From an uncultured Collinsella sp. (GTDB lineage Bacteria; Actinomycetota; Coriobacteriia; Coriobacteriales; Coriobacteriaceae): DNA of 60,744 nucleotides. The notes under the pieces are model-generated. The model was not told the origin of the DNA and made no database searches. It saw nothing but the letters and a program-made list of their open reading frames with translations. A program made the position numbers and the translations under genes. The stretch covers positions 1 through 60,744 of the forward strand of contig CABRFZ010000014.1 of NCBI GenBank assembly GCA_902470365.1, given 5' to 3'. This document shows, piece by piece, positions 28,756 to 37,778 of the stretch; position 1 is the first letter of the stretch, and every line of letters begins with the position of its first letter.

Positions 28756-30632
28756 CGGTCGCCACCCTCCTTGCGCTCAATCGTCACGGTCTTGTCCGTC
28801 GCTTTGACTAGGTACAGGTCGCCCGTCAGGTGTTTAATCTCGCCACCGGACACCGTGCCCGGCTCGCCGTTATTGGCGCGGAACATGAGCCACGCCTCAT
28901 CGTGGAAATTGCCCAGGTTGAGCGTCCAGGCATCGTCGCTCGTATCCACGCTCACCGTCACGGACGAAAAACGCTGGATGGCGCCCGAGCATTCCGAACC
29001 CGTCTGGTGTCGCAGGTCGGGAGCGGACGTAGCAAGCCAGTCCAGAAAGTTGACCAGGCCGCCCTTATAGACTTCCCAGCCCTCCTTGGCGCCGCGATCG
29101 GGATCCAGCAGGTCATCGGGATGCATAAAGTGAGTACTCACGTAGTGCATGTTGAGCTCGGACACGGCGGCCAGGCGCATATAGGAATCGCCGACCATGC
29201 CGCCCGAGACAATACGCGGCTGCTCTACAATGCCATCGCTCGCCACGCCAAACTCCTGCACATACGGCAGATCGGTGCCATCCTCAAAATACGTACTGGC
29301 AATGGTCTTAATGCGCGGCACGTCCTCGCCAATAATCTTGCGGGCGCGGGCCGAAAGGATATTCGACGGCGGCACGTAGACCGAGCCGTGTGCATTGGGC
29401 AGGACGTCGTCCTGGAAGGCGATAAGCTCGTTGAGTGATGCAACAAGCGTCTCTTTGTTCTTCCATGTCTTGTAGTCGTACAGCGTGCCATAGTCGGTAT
29501 CCCAGAGCGCCAGCGGCTGATGGTTGTAGCCATGAAAACCCAACTCACCGCCCATCTGCAACAGCATGCCGCCAAAGTAGCGGAACTGCGTGGTATCGAC
29601 CTGGCGCGCGGGCTCGATTTGATTGACCACGTCCTCGTAGTTTTCGATCATCACGCCGGTATAGCGAATGCCGTATTTTTGCGCAAGCTTTTGCAGATCG
29701 GGCCACCAGACCTTGGTGTAAAAATCCGCAATGGAAAGGCCGTAGTCACGCTTGATATAAGTACCATCGCCCGAGGGCACGGGGCTAGGAAAGTCGTCCA
29801 AATAGAACACGGCGCTGTTGATGACCGGATAAGCCGTGGCATCACCCAGCAAGCTTATGGCCGAAGCATAGAACCCACGCATGACCTTGTCGTAGATGCC
29901 AATGTTGCACACCACGGTGTGACCACTGCCGCTATCGTTAGACCAAATGAGCGGCGTGCCCGCGTCACCGGTCTTTGCCCATACGCGCGCCGTTTCGCGC
30001 AATGAAACCGAAAGCGAAGAATCGAAGGGATCCGAGAACTCGTAGCGCTCTCCTCCGCCCAACATAAAGTCATCGTTCGGAACAATACTTTCGGCTGTCG
30101 CATAGTCATATCCGGCCGATTCGATCCCAAGCTTGGAAGCAACAGCCTGCAGGTAGTTCGAGTTATCTGGCGTCATGCCCAGCATGAGTGAGCCGCCCGC
30201 ACTCACCCAACTCATCAGATCGGTCAGATGCGTACCCAGTCCGTCAAGCGAGGGCATAAGCACAATCACGCGATCAAACGACGTGAGCGATGGGATCGCG
30301 TCCGCACCGTCGGTGGCAATATCAACATCGCGATGGGCAATCTTCATGTCCAGCAAAATCTGGTCGAACTGGTCTTTAACATCGTCGACGCCATCTTGGT
30401 CCGAGTCGGTAATGACCAGGCACGTGGGCTTTTGGCCAAAGATTGCCGAGGAGGCCGGCACTGCATCGTTGGCGGCAAGCATCCCCAGCTTATGCTGGCC
30501 CGCACTGTACTGCACGCCGGCACGCTCCACCAGCAGCACGGCGGCCATGGCAATAAAGACCGCCCACACCACGAGGAGTCCCATCCAACGAAAGCGGCCT
30601 GCACGGTCGCGAATATGTTGCGCCACGCTCAT
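28752..30632 (-). CDS. pelA: PelA-like deacetylase-domain protein (DUF2194, PelA(DA))
   Basis: The 626-aa protein matches the DUF2194/PelA deacetylase type found in Gram-positive pel operons, which removes acetyl groups from the polymer outside the membrane. It has one N-terminal membrane helix (about 17-36), a Rossmann-like domain with LVITDSDQDG and GGSLMLGMTPDN, then a polysaccharide-deacetylase-like barrel with YLDDFPSP (about 277) and ELGFHGYNHQ (about 363), candidate metal ligands. No glycoside hydrolase domain is attached, unlike Pseudomonas PelA. The ATG at 30,632 follows GGAGGAGG and overlaps pelE by 4 nt. Confidence 0.85.
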   Translation of the reverse strand: MSVAQHIRDRAGRFRWMGLLVVWAVFIAMAAVLLVERAGVQYSAGQHKLGMLAANDAVPASSAIFGQKPTCLVITDSDQDGVDDVKDQFDQILLDMKIAHRDVDIATDGADAIPSLTSFDRVIVLMPSLDGLGTHLTDLMSWVSAGGSLMLGMTPDNSNYLQAVASKLGIESAGYDYATAESIVPNDDFMLGGGERYEFSDPFDSSLSVSLRETARVWAKTGDAGTPLIWSNDSGSGHTVVCNIGIYDKVMRGFYASAISLLGDATAYPVINSAVFYLDDFPSPVPSGDGTYIKRDYGLSIADFYTKVWWPDLQKLAQKYGIRYTGVMIENYEDVVNQIEPARQVDTTQFRYFGGMLLQMGGELGFHGYNHQPLALWDTDYGTLYDYKTWKNKETLVASLNELIAFQDDVLPNAHGSVYVPPSNILSARARKIIGEDVPRIKTIASTYFEDGTDLPYVQEFGVASDGIVEQPRIVSGGMVGDSYMRLAAVSELNMHYVSTHFMHPDDLLDPDRGAKEGWEVYKGGLVNFLDWLATSAPDLRHQTGSECSGAIQRFSSVTVSVDTSDDAWTLNLGNFHDEAWLMFRANNGEPGTVSGGEIKHLTGDLYLVKATDKTVTIERKEGGDR

Positions 30633-31534
30633 CTGGCCTCCTCCCCGTCGCGCCAAAACGCCAACTTTTCGCGGTTGTCGGCGCTCAAATACACATGTTG
30701 CTTGTCAATCGCATCGATCACACGGTGAACCTCGTCACCGTCGCGGCGCATCACGGCCAAGCGCAGGCAAAGCATCCAAACCTCCTGCTCCTCGGGCACG
30801 TCGAGCACCAGCTGGTCGATCACGGCCTGCGCCTCGTCGATCTGTCCGACATCAGCCAGCGCCGTCGCATATCGAATGCGCAGCTCAAGGGCGTCCTCGC
30901 GCTCGCAGCGACGCGCAAGCAGGCGCGCGTACTGTTGGCGCTGAATCTGAGCCACGCGCCCCTCAGCCAAGCCCGAGCCCAAGTATTCACCAAGAAAATC
31001 GCAGTATTCGTTGAGGTTTTGCGCACTCGGGTCCGTCTTAAAGGCACGCTCCAGCTGCTGCAGTTTAAGGTCGGACTCCTTGGAGATCTGCGCCACCGCC
31101 GTCGCGGCATAGTGCGCCACCTCAACGTCGTCGTTAAGCTTAGCCGCCTGCAGCTGCGCCAGGTACGCGTCGGGCTCCTCGGTGAGCATGGAGAGCATTA
31201 GGCGGCGCCGGTATGCCGGGTCGTTGACGATGAGCGCCTCCTCGAGCGGGACCACGCCCGCATCGGCGTCACGGTCGTGCACCAAGATGCTGCGATGCAG
31301 GTCGTCGTTGAAGCGCAGCGACTCCAGCGCAGACTCTTTCAGCCCCTCGCAAAACACCGCGCTGCGGACAGGTAGCAGAACCACCAGCAACGGGCCCCAC
31401 AGCGGCACCAGCACTATCACAGCCAGGATATGCCCGCGCACCGGCAGCAGGCCCAGCTTCATGAGCGTCCACAGCATCAGGCAAACCAGCGCATGAATCA
31501 GCAGCAAGACGGCAGCAACGACAAGCGAGATCAA
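30629..31534 (-). CDS. pelE: PelE-like membrane protein with helical repeats
   Basis: PelE is a partner of PelD in the Pel synthase complex. I place the start at the TTG at 31,534, because the G-run GAGGGGGGGG lies 6 nt upstream as a strong ribosome-binding site and the TTG overlaps a TGA stop in the repaired pelD frame. The resulting protein of about 301 aa has two N-terminal membrane helices (about 1-22 and 30-52) and a soluble TPR-like helical region with repeated LxxAxxxxDDVEVAHYAA- and RYATALADVGQIDEAQAV-type segments. The longer reading upstream is pelD sequence in another frame. Confidence 0.8.
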   Translation of the reverse strand: MISLVVAAVLLLIHALVCLMLWTLMKLGLLPVRGHILAVIVLVPLWGPLLVVLLPVRSAVFCEGLKESALESLRFNDDLHRSILVHDRDADAGVVPLEEALIVNDPAYRRRLMLSMLTEEPDAYLAQLQAAKLNDDVEVAHYAATAVAQISKESDLKLQQLERAFKTDPSAQNLNEYCDFLGEYLGSGLAEGRVAQIQRQQYARLLARRCEREDALELRIRYATALADVGQIDEAQAVIDQLVLDVPEEQEVWMLCLRLAVMRRDGDEVHRVIDAIDKQHVYLSADNREKLAFWRDGEEAR

Positions 31535-33671
31535 GCGGCACCCCCCCCTCACCGTCACCGGTGTAAGAGATGTGTTGCAACAGCGCCACGATGTCCTCGC
31601 CATCGACGGGCTCCACCGCAATCTGCTTTGCGCTCAGGCGCTCGCGGATAATGGGCAGATCGCACGCCTTTGCCTGGCGCATAAGCAGGTAGAGCACGTC
31701 GCCGTCGACCAAGCCCGCCGCGTCGCTCTCGCGGATTGCCGACCCGATTGCGCCCACCAGCTCGCCGACAGGCTCCATGCCCGATACCACGCGCAGGAGC
31801 AAAAAACTCCCCATCTTGCTATCTGCGAGCGCCTGCTCCGCCGCGAGCTCTTGGCCAAAGGCAGCCTGCTTGAGCACGCAAGTGCCGTCAACGCAGCGTT
31901 TATCCTGCGCCACCGCCTCATAGTCAAAGGCACGGCCCAGCGCGCTTTCGACCAGCCCGCACAAGATGCGGAACAGGTTTTGATAATAGAGAGTCATTTG
32001 GTTTTCGGCCGCACGACGCACAAAGATCAACACGGCGGGTGCCCCGTCGCGCTCGATCGTGTATCCAAACATGGGAAGCCCCGGCGTCAGCTCGCGGTTC
32101 ACCCACAGGTTCGAACGGCCCCCGTCGCCCAATAGAGGTGCAAGCTGCTCAAGCGTGAGCGAGCGTGCGGCATCTTCGGCAATCGCGGGACTTGCTGCCA
32201 CCAGGCGTGCAAATGCCCCGCCCGAAACATGGTAGATCGCCACCGAATCGTTCTCGAGGATCTCGCCCAAAAGCTCGCAGCACTTGCGATAGATGTCGCG
32301 TGGGTTGAGTACGTCGAGCTCCTGCGTCACGGCAAAGATCTTGCCAAAGCTGTCGTGGCGACCCACGATCTGGCGCCTGTACGCGCGCTTGTCCTCGATC
32401 GCGTCGTGGTAGAGCTGCGTAAGGAACGTATTGCGGTTGCGCACGAGCTCGTTTTGATCGCGCTCCGCCCTAATGGCTTCGCTGTTGCGCAGCTGCACAT
32501 AGCCGCACACGGCACCCACCACAAAGTACGCAATAAACGGCAGCCAGTTGGACGGCTCGTAGAACAGGCCCTGGAAGGTATAGCCGTACTGAGTAAAGTA
32601 GCTCGCGGCCAAACCCACCGACGCCAGCAGCGCCGCAACCAGGCCAAAGTCCAAGCCATACAGCGTGCCGATCAACACCACGTAGAGCAGGCGATAATCG
32701 AGCACGTTGAGCTGGGCCGATTGTGAGAACAGATGCTCCAGCACCTCGAACAGAACCCAGGCAACGCCCGTCTCCAGGCATTTGATGGGCAGCGAGCGCA
32801 TCTGGATGCGGTCGATGGCGGCACGCAAGGGGTTGACCTTCTTCGCGCGGCCGGCATCCCAACGCGCTTGAATGGTCGAAAGATCACGCAGCAGGTCGTA
32901 GCGCTGAAACCAGCCATAGCGCACGCGAACGACGTCGCTGGCGGGCAGGGCGTAGCCGGCAGAATCGCCATAGGCAACGGTAAGGCCGGGGAACAGCGCC
33001 TTGAGGGCGTCGCCCACCTCACCCGCCGTGTGATGGAAGGTATCGGCAACGTCGAGCGTCTCAAAGTTACCATCCCAGCTGTCAAAGATACGGCGCACCA
33101 GCACTGCAAGCTCCTCGGCACACAGCAGCGGAAACGCCGCATCCTCCGCGCCCTGCAGAGCAACCGATCCGGTTGAGCACGCGTCGAACAGCGGCACCAA
33201 AAACGGGTCCTCCAGCGCGGCAGACGCGGTATACAGGAACGGCACGCGCAGGATCTTGGTCTGAATGCCCTCGCTAGCGGCATAGTAGCGGCACAGGTCG
33301 TTGGCTGCGCGCGCGATAATGCCCTTGCCCGTTCGCCCCGCGGCATCGGCGGCACCCTCGGCACCCGCGGGCCCCGCTACATACAGCAGTTGGACCCGGC
33401 GACCCGCGCACGCACGAAAGACCGAGCGCAACAGTTCGATATCGCCCACGATATCGGTATGCGGGGTAAGGTAATTAGACAGGTAGACCACGCGGTCGAA
33501 CTCGTAGGCCTGATCCAGGTGTTGCAGAAGCTCTTTCCACGAGGAATGGGGCGATGACTCGTCGCGGCGCGTGTCCTGCGCGGCTACGACCTGCACATGG
33601 TCCTCGGGGAACGCCTTGGCACAAAAGTCATCGTCAACATATGCGGTGTTGCCAACAACCAGCACCTCCAT
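31269..33671 (-). CDS. pelD: PelD-like c-di-GMP receptor with SDR-like N-terminus; 3' end out of frame
   Basis: Domains in order: an NAD-epimerase/SDR-like domain (about 1-260) lacking the usual glycine-rich dinucleotide loop, membrane helices (about 300-395), a coiled coil (about 395-435), a GAF domain (about 450-585), and a degenerate GGDEF domain. That domain reads DGDV (656-659) where the active site would be but keeps RESD at 647-650, five residues upstream, the position of the c-di-GMP inhibitory site RxxD used by Pseudomonas PelD. The natural end should be a TGA at 31,531-31,533. A G8 run at 31,541-31,548 is one base off, so the frame continues about 90 Cys/Ala-rich residues across pelE. 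The ATG at 33,671 follows GGGGAGGGG. Confidence 0.82.
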   Translation of the reverse strand: MEVLVVGNTAYVDDDFCAKAFPEDHVQVVAAQDTRRDESSPHSSWKELLQHLDQAYEFDRVVYLSNYLTPHTDIVGDIELLRSVFRACAGRRVQLLYVAGPAGAEGAADAAGRTGKGIIARAANDLCRYYAASEGIQTKILRVPFLYTASAALEDPFLVPLFDACSTGSVALQGAEDAAFPLLCAEELAVLVRRIFDSWDGNFETLDVADTFHHTAGEVGDALKALFPGLTVAYGDSAGYALPASDVVRVRYGWFQRYDLLRDLSTIQARWDAGRAKKVNPLRAAIDRIQMRSLPIKCLETGVAWVLFEVLEHLFSQSAQLNVLDYRLLYVVLIGTLYGLDFGLVAALLASVGLAASYFTQYGYTFQGLFYEPSNWLPFIAYFVVGAVCGYVQLRNSEAIRAERDQNELVRNRNTFLTQLYHDAIEDKRAYRRQIVGRHDSFGKIFAVTQELDVLNPRDIYRKCCELLGEILENDSVAIYHVSGGAFARLVAASPAIAEDAARSLTLEQLAPLLGDGGRSNLWVNRELTPGLPMFGYTIERDGAPAVLIFVRRAAENQMTLYYQNLFRILCGLVESALGRAFDYEAVAQDKRCVDGTCVLKQAAFGQELAAEQALADSKMGSFLLLRVVSGMEPVGELVGAIGSAIRESDAAGLVDGDVLYLLMRQAKACDLPIIRERLSAKQIAVEPVDGEDIVALLQHISYTGDGEGGVPLDLACRCCRLAADSCAGLPDAVDAHEAGPAAGARAYPGCDSAGAAVGPVAGGSATCPQRGVLRGAERVCAGVAALQRRPASQHLGARP

Positions 33672-33719
33672 GGCGCACCCCTCCCCTAAAATCCACATTT
33701 GTCATAGTCAAACATGCGT

Positions 33720-33747
33720 ATTGTACGCTACCCACGCACGTGTCCAA
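33720..33747 (-). promoter_or_regulatory. predicted promoter of the pel-cotH operon
   Basis: On the minus strand, -35 TTGGAC (33,742-33,747) and -10 TACAAT (33,720-33,725) are 16 nt apart, about 50 nt before the pelD start. The boxes match consensus at four and five positions. Confidence 0.6.
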
Positions 33748-33775
33748 AATCTTTAAGGCTGTTTTAAGAACATCA

Positions 33776-34522
33776 TTAGAGGGAGGAGGCAGCTTTGATT
33801 GGACTAGAGGGCAAAGCCTCGAGCGTCTGTTTCATGTTGGAGCCCCTCAAGAGAGAGTTATTGTCCTGGGCGATATAAACCCAACTATCCTGATATGAGC
33901 CAACGGGAGCAAGGAACGTAAGGAGCTCCAAGAAACCAATAACGTCCGTACCGTATTTTTTAGAAAACTTGCGCGCCAGATCATACTTTTTCTGCTGCGT
34001 TGCCCTACCCGAATAATCGGACAAAGCATGCTCAAGGTTGCGTGACATATATGCAGCTTTAAAAGGAATCTTCCTTTTGTTACAGGTCAGCTCATGCGTC
34101 CTAGATAACGTCTTAAGACACGAAGATTTACATTGATTTCTCTGACGCAGCGAGGCGACGTTCGACGTTTCAATCCTATCTTCAAAATAGGAACAACGAG
34201 GCCCATCTTCATCATAGACAACCAGCGAATCATCGATAAATGCACCATCGGTATCGGACAACAGTACAATGGCGTCTAAATCGGTGGCACGCAACTTGTC
34301 CTTAGCGAGAAATTCCTTCACGGTATCAACCAACCGCCTCTTAATAGTCGAAGCGGGATTTCCTGCACCGAGAGCATGTACCGATGTGATGTCGCCGCGC
34401 ACAATCCCAAAACGAGGACCAGGATGCTCCCCGCTTGCAAACAAACTTGTAAGAGCACGACCCAATGCCAGCTCATCAGTTTCGCCTTCGACGATAAAAA
34501 GAACGAACTCGGTGGCACCCAC
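33776..34522 (-). CDS. TOPRIM-domain protein, partner of the ATPase upstream
   Basis: The 248-aa protein starts FVLFIVEGETDELAL, with Glu12 in the TOPRIM position, and has LLSDTDG with Asp90 and Asp92, the paired acidic residues of a TOPRIM metal site. The middle is Cys/Lys/Arg-rich, and the C-terminal half is helical. Its GTG start overlaps the TAG stop of the ATPase gene by one base. ATPase plus TOPRIM nuclease is the logic of OLD-family, Gabija and PARIS defence systems. I cannot assign it to one of them, so it is described as an OLD-like two-gene module. Confidence 0.65.
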   Translation of the reverse strand: MGATEFVLFIVEGETDELALGRALTSLFASGEHPGPRFGIVRGDITSVHALGAGNPASTIKRRLVDTVKEFLAKDKLRATDLDAIVLLSDTDGAFIDDSLVVYDEDGPRCSYFEDRIETSNVASLRQRNQCKSSCLKTLSRTHELTCNKRKIPFKAAYMSRNLEHALSDYSGRATQQKKYDLARKFSKKYGTDVIGFLELLTFLAPVGSYQDSWVYIAQDNNSLLRGSNMKQTLEALPSSPIKAASSL

Positions 34523-36003
34523 TACTCGTCACCATCCAAGCAGAGCGCGGCATCGATCGAGTACCTGTCCGTAGAATCGTACAAACGCTGTCCGCTATCG
34601 CCAAGGCTAATCGCGCGCAAATACTGGTCACGCATGTTATTGGTGGGCTTAACGCCTTTAAAGCGAACAAACCTATTATCAGGATCTGCAGTGGTCAGAA
34701 GAATCTCTGATGCCGGCAGCAATTCAAGAACACGTAGGTTGTGGGCAGTAAACAAGAGCTGCCCCTTGCCAAACGACTCAAGCACGGAAAGAAGCTGCCC
34801 CAAGAGAAATTCGAATACGCCTGAGTCGAGCTCGTCAATTGCAAGAAATGCGTCAGAGTACGAATGGACTTCCATAAGGCAGAGCGAGAAAGAGATGAGT
34901 TTTCTTACGCCCTCAGATTCACAGCGCAGTGGAATCTCGACCCCATTGCGGCAAGAAAGAAACTCGACTTGCTTAGCGGGTGAATCGCCCTTATCCAAAA
35001 GCTGAGAGCCAATGACTTTAACCTCGATGGAAAGGCCCGGTACAAGCGTGCCAATTAATCCGCTCACACGCTTAATCGCAGACGAAACGGCTGGGAAATC
35101 ATCGTCCTTAATAACAGCGGGCTTAAAAAGATTGACAGAAAGGTGACCCTTCTGGCCAAACACGCGATCATCGATAATATCCATCGAAAGTACGTTTAAG
35201 CTGCAAGTTGCATTTGCCAGTGTCGTAAACACATTGACGCGGTAACGGAAATAAAGCCCAAGCTCGGCGAGCAGGCAATACAGCGGAGTGAGAATCTCTT
35301 GATGGGCACTCTTGAAAGAAGCCGATTGCAGCTCGTACACAGCCTCATTAATCTGCAATTGCTCCGGAGGTTCCTCCTGCATATAAAGATTGAAATCGCA
35401 GGCAAAAAGCGAGATCAGATATTTAACAGTTTGTATGGAAAGCATGGGGGACATGTTGCCCCGCTGAAGAACACCTAACGAAACCAACATCGACATCTTA
35501 AGCTGTTGATCCGCGTTCAAAAGATGGGACCAGCGATTTTTGGGCAGAACAGCCGCGGCAGACTCGGGGGCCTCTTGAACAAGCTCCACGAGAGTCCTCT
35601 TAGACCCCCATTTGTCTATATCGACATTAAATTGTTTTACAGCCATTTTTTCGTGCGAAATCCAGACAGAGGCTGCTCTACGCGAAAAAGTGACGGTGTA
35701 GAACGTAAGAAATAATTCATCCGTGGTATCAATGTTAAACTCAATGTCAATTGAAAAAGAGTCTTTGCCAGGATAAAAGTAATCGAGAACTTTCTGCCTG
35801 TCATATGCGGCACCCGTCATCAAGGTTTTGACCAGGTCAATCGCCTCAATTACAGAAGTCTTGCCGGAGCCATTTTGGCCATAAATGCCAATAACGTCCG
35901 CCCCGGGCACAAAGGCAGAGCCGGGCTTCGATTTCGTAAAGGCAATCTCGCCAAAGGCAATATTCTTAAAATCATGCAACGCGATCTGAACAATACGAAC
36001 CAT
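34522..36003 (-). CDS. AAA/ABC-type ATPase of an OLD-like defence module
   Basis: The 493-aa protein is an SMC/OLD-type ATPase. Walker A is GQNGSGKTS at 42-50, the signature region is CESEGVRKLISF, Walker B is AFLAIDELDSG ending near 395, and a switch histidine occurs in LFTAHNLRVLELL. The middle is a helical insertion. The start at 36,003 has AGGAGA 6 nt upstream. In two-gene systems of this type the ATPase senses infection and controls a TOPRIM effector, which here overlaps its stop codon. A repeat element shared with the second module lies about 165 nt upstream. Confidence 0.78.
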   Translation of the reverse strand: MVRIVQIALHDFKNIAFGEIAFTKSKPGSAFVPGADVIGIYGQNGSGKTSVIEAIDLVKTLMTGAAYDRQKVLDYFYPGKDSFSIDIEFNIDTTDELFLTFYTVTFSRRAASVWISHEKMAVKQFNVDIDKWGSKRTLVELVQEAPESAAAVLPKNRWSHLLNADQQLKMSMLVSLGVLQRGNMSPMLSIQTVKYLISLFACDFNLYMQEEPPEQLQINEAVYELQSASFKSAHQEILTPLYCLLAELGLYFRYRVNVFTTLANATCSLNVLSMDIIDDRVFGQKGHLSVNLFKPAVIKDDDFPAVSSAIKRVSGLIGTLVPGLSIEVKVIGSQLLDKGDSPAKQVEFLSCRNGVEIPLRCESEGVRKLISFSLCLMEVHSYSDAFLAIDELDSGVFEFLLGQLLSVLESFGKGQLLFTAHNLRVLELLPASEILLTTADPDNRFVRFKGVKPTNNMRDQYLRAISLGDSGQRLYDSTDRYSIDAALCLDGDE

Positions 36004-36163
36004 CAGCAGTCTCCTAGCGTGGAAGTTGCTGATAATCATACTAGATATCGATATATTTTTGCGAATTAGTTATAAATTATTCCGAAATCTAGAAATGATT
36101 ATCCTCGAAAGTCTTGCTAAACGAATAGTTTTGACGGTCGATCGACCGCAAAGATGGCTAAAA

Positions 36164-36292
36164 CCAGAAGTATGCGGCAAAATCAGGACAGGTCGACCAC
36201 GCCAAGTGGCGCCAACGCGTTTACCTGCGGTTTCTTTGTGCGAAAAAGGTGGTGTGCTCGGGGGTTCCGGAATTTGCCGCATGTTTTCGAAA
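36164..36292. repeat. inverted-repeat element, copy 1 (upstream of ATPase 1)
   Basis: The ends AAGTATGCGGCAAA and AATTTGCCGCATGTTTTC are inverted repeats. The copy at 40,024-40,151 has the same ends and an aligned interior including CCTGCGG, GAAAA and GTGCTCGGGGGTTCC. It fills the gap between the OLD-like ATPase and the IS3 element, whose remaining sequence shows nothing else recognisable. Confidence 0.72.
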
Positions 36293-36408
36293 GCTACGAT
36301 AAAAAAACCGAGCGCTCTAAGCAGGAAAGCGCAACGAAGTCTTTACCAAAAACAGCCCCTTAAATGAAAATGAACTGCACCCCAAAACTTGGACGTCTTA
36401 AATAAGAA

Positions 36409-37320
36409 CTACGCCGCAAGGGGCTGGTTCCGGAACTCCTCCGGGGTCAGCCCCTTCAGTTTAACCTGCCTCCGCCTCGTGTTCCAATGGGCGATGTACG
36501 CGTCCAGGTCCGCCTTGAAGGACTCGAAGTCGGGCCATGTCCTTCCCCGGAAGAACTCGTCCTTCATGTGGCCGAAGACCTGCTCGGTGGCGCCGTTGTC
36601 GATACAGTTGCCCTTTCTGGACATGCTCTGGACGAGCCCGGCGTCCCTCAGCCTCCCGCACCATGCGGCGTGCTGGTACTGCCAGCCCATGTCGCTGTGG
36701 AGCACCGGCGTCGCGCCCTCGGGCATCTTCGCCAGCAGCCGGTCGAGCAGCTCGGCCTGCTGCGCCATGTCCGGGCTGGTCGACGTCGACCACGCGACTA
36801 TCTCCTTGCTGCCGAAGTCGTACACCGGCGCGAAGTAGGCCTTGCCCCAGGGCTGCTTGAACTCGGTGACGTCGGTGCCCATCTTCTGCCACGGCCCGTC
36901 GGCGGCGAAGTCGCGCCCGATGACGTTCTCGAACGTCTCGCCCACGACGCCCCTGTACGAATTGCACCTATGGTAGTCGGTCTCGCGGCGGATGCCGCAG
37001 CGGACCCCCATCTCCCGCATCATCTTGAGCACGGTCTTGCAGGCTATGCGCGCGCCCAGCTCGGCGCGCAGGCACATGGCGACCTGGCGGTGGCCGCACC
37101 CGTTGGCCGTGCGCGAGAAGATCTCCGCCACCGCGTCCCACAGCTCCGGGCGCGTCGGCCTGGCCGGGTGCGACAGCGCGTAGTAGTAGCTGGACCGGGC
37201 CATGCCGGCGCACTCCAGCAGGCGCCCCAGCTCGTACCCCTCTTCGCGCAGGGCGCTCACGGCCTCGACCTTCGCCCTGGTCAGAGCCCGTCCCTCCCGA
37301 CCAGGGCACGCAATTTTTTT
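36409..37320 (-). CDS. IS3-family transposase OrfB
   Basis: This is the catalytic part of the transposase, made by -1 frameshifting from orfA. The rve integrase core is clear: GTDVTEFKQPWGKAYF (first Asp), PVLHSDMGWQYQH (second Asp), and GNCIDNGATEQVFGHMKDEFF-type sequence with the final Glu (CIDNGATEQVFGHMKDEFF). HTH_21-like sequence RTANGCGHRQVAMCLR precedes it. It ends with the family tail RRRQVKLKGLTPEEFRNQ. The same open frame continues upstream of the slip site as low-complexity Arg/Gly sequence that is antisense-like and not protein. Confidence 0.9.
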   Translation of the reverse strand, partial: KKIACPGREGRALTRAKVEAVSALREEGYELGRLLECAGMARSSYYYALSHPARPTRPELWDAVAEIFSRTANGCGHRQVAMCLRAELGARIACKTVLKMMREMGVRCGIRRETDYHRCNSYRGVVGETFENVIGRDFAADGPWQKMGTDVTEFKQPWGKAYFAPVYDFGSKEIVAWSTSTSPDMAQQAELLDRLLAKMPEGATPVLHSDMGWQYQHAAWCGRLRDAGLVQSMSRKGNCIDNGATEQVFGHMKDEFFRGRTWPDFESFKADLDAYIAHWNTRRRQVKLKGLTPEEFRNQPLAA

Positions 37321-37778
37321 AGGTAGGCCACCTCGGTCTCGAGCCTTCGGCAGCGCTCCTCGAGCTCCTGCTCGCGGGTGCGCCCGCGCGACTTGGGGCC
37401 GGACCCCCTCGGCCTGCCCTTGGGCTTGGGCCTGAGCGCCTCGGCGCCGCCCTCGCGGTAGAGCGCGCACCATCTCTTGAGCGGCGCCAGGGACATGACC
37501 CCGAACGCCTCCATGGCATCCCGCTTGCTCATGCCGCCGTCGACCACGGCCGAGGCGGCGGCGACCTTCTGCTCGTATGTGTACCTGGTCTGCTTGCCGT
37601 CCATGGATAGCAGCACCTCGCTTCCGAACGACCGGTATACGTAGAGCCATTGTCTCACGGTGTCGCGCGGGACCGACAGCGCCTTCGCCGCCGACTTGAA
37701 GCCGTGCCCTCGCTCGAAGAGCCCGATCGCCGCCCTCCTGGCCTCGATGTCGTGTTTCACTCTCAAGTCGACACGCAT
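37281..37778 (-). CDS. IS3-family transposase OrfA
   Basis: The 165-aa protein has an N-terminal helix-turn-helix (AAIGLFERGHGFKSAAKAL), a second HTH around QKVAAASAVVDGGMSKRDA, and a C-terminal leucine-zipper-like helix (ELEERCRRLETEVAYLKKL). The slippery run is A7 at 37,314-37,320 (minus strand, CTAAAAAAATTG); a -1 slip there joins LKK to the orfB frame (KKIACPG). Confidence 0.88.
   Translation of the reverse strand: MRVDLRVKHDIEARRAAIGLFERGHGFKSAAKALSVPRDTVRQWLYVYRSFGSEVLLSMDGKQTRYTYEQKVAAASAVVDGGMSKRDAMEAFGVMSLAPLKRWCALYREGGAEALRPKPKGRPRGSGPKSRGRTREQELEERCRRLETEVAYLKKLRALVGRDGL

Noticed and set aside
31269..31530. C-terminal Cys-rich domain of PelD
   Set aside because: These residues are pelE read in another frame after the G8 run. 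Their composition is unlike PelD, and pelE is clearly the coding frame there.
36136..36147. Short palindrome GGTCGATCGACC as an operator
   Set aside because: A single 12-bp palindrome in an intergenic gap without a matching regulator or second copy is not enough to call a binding site.
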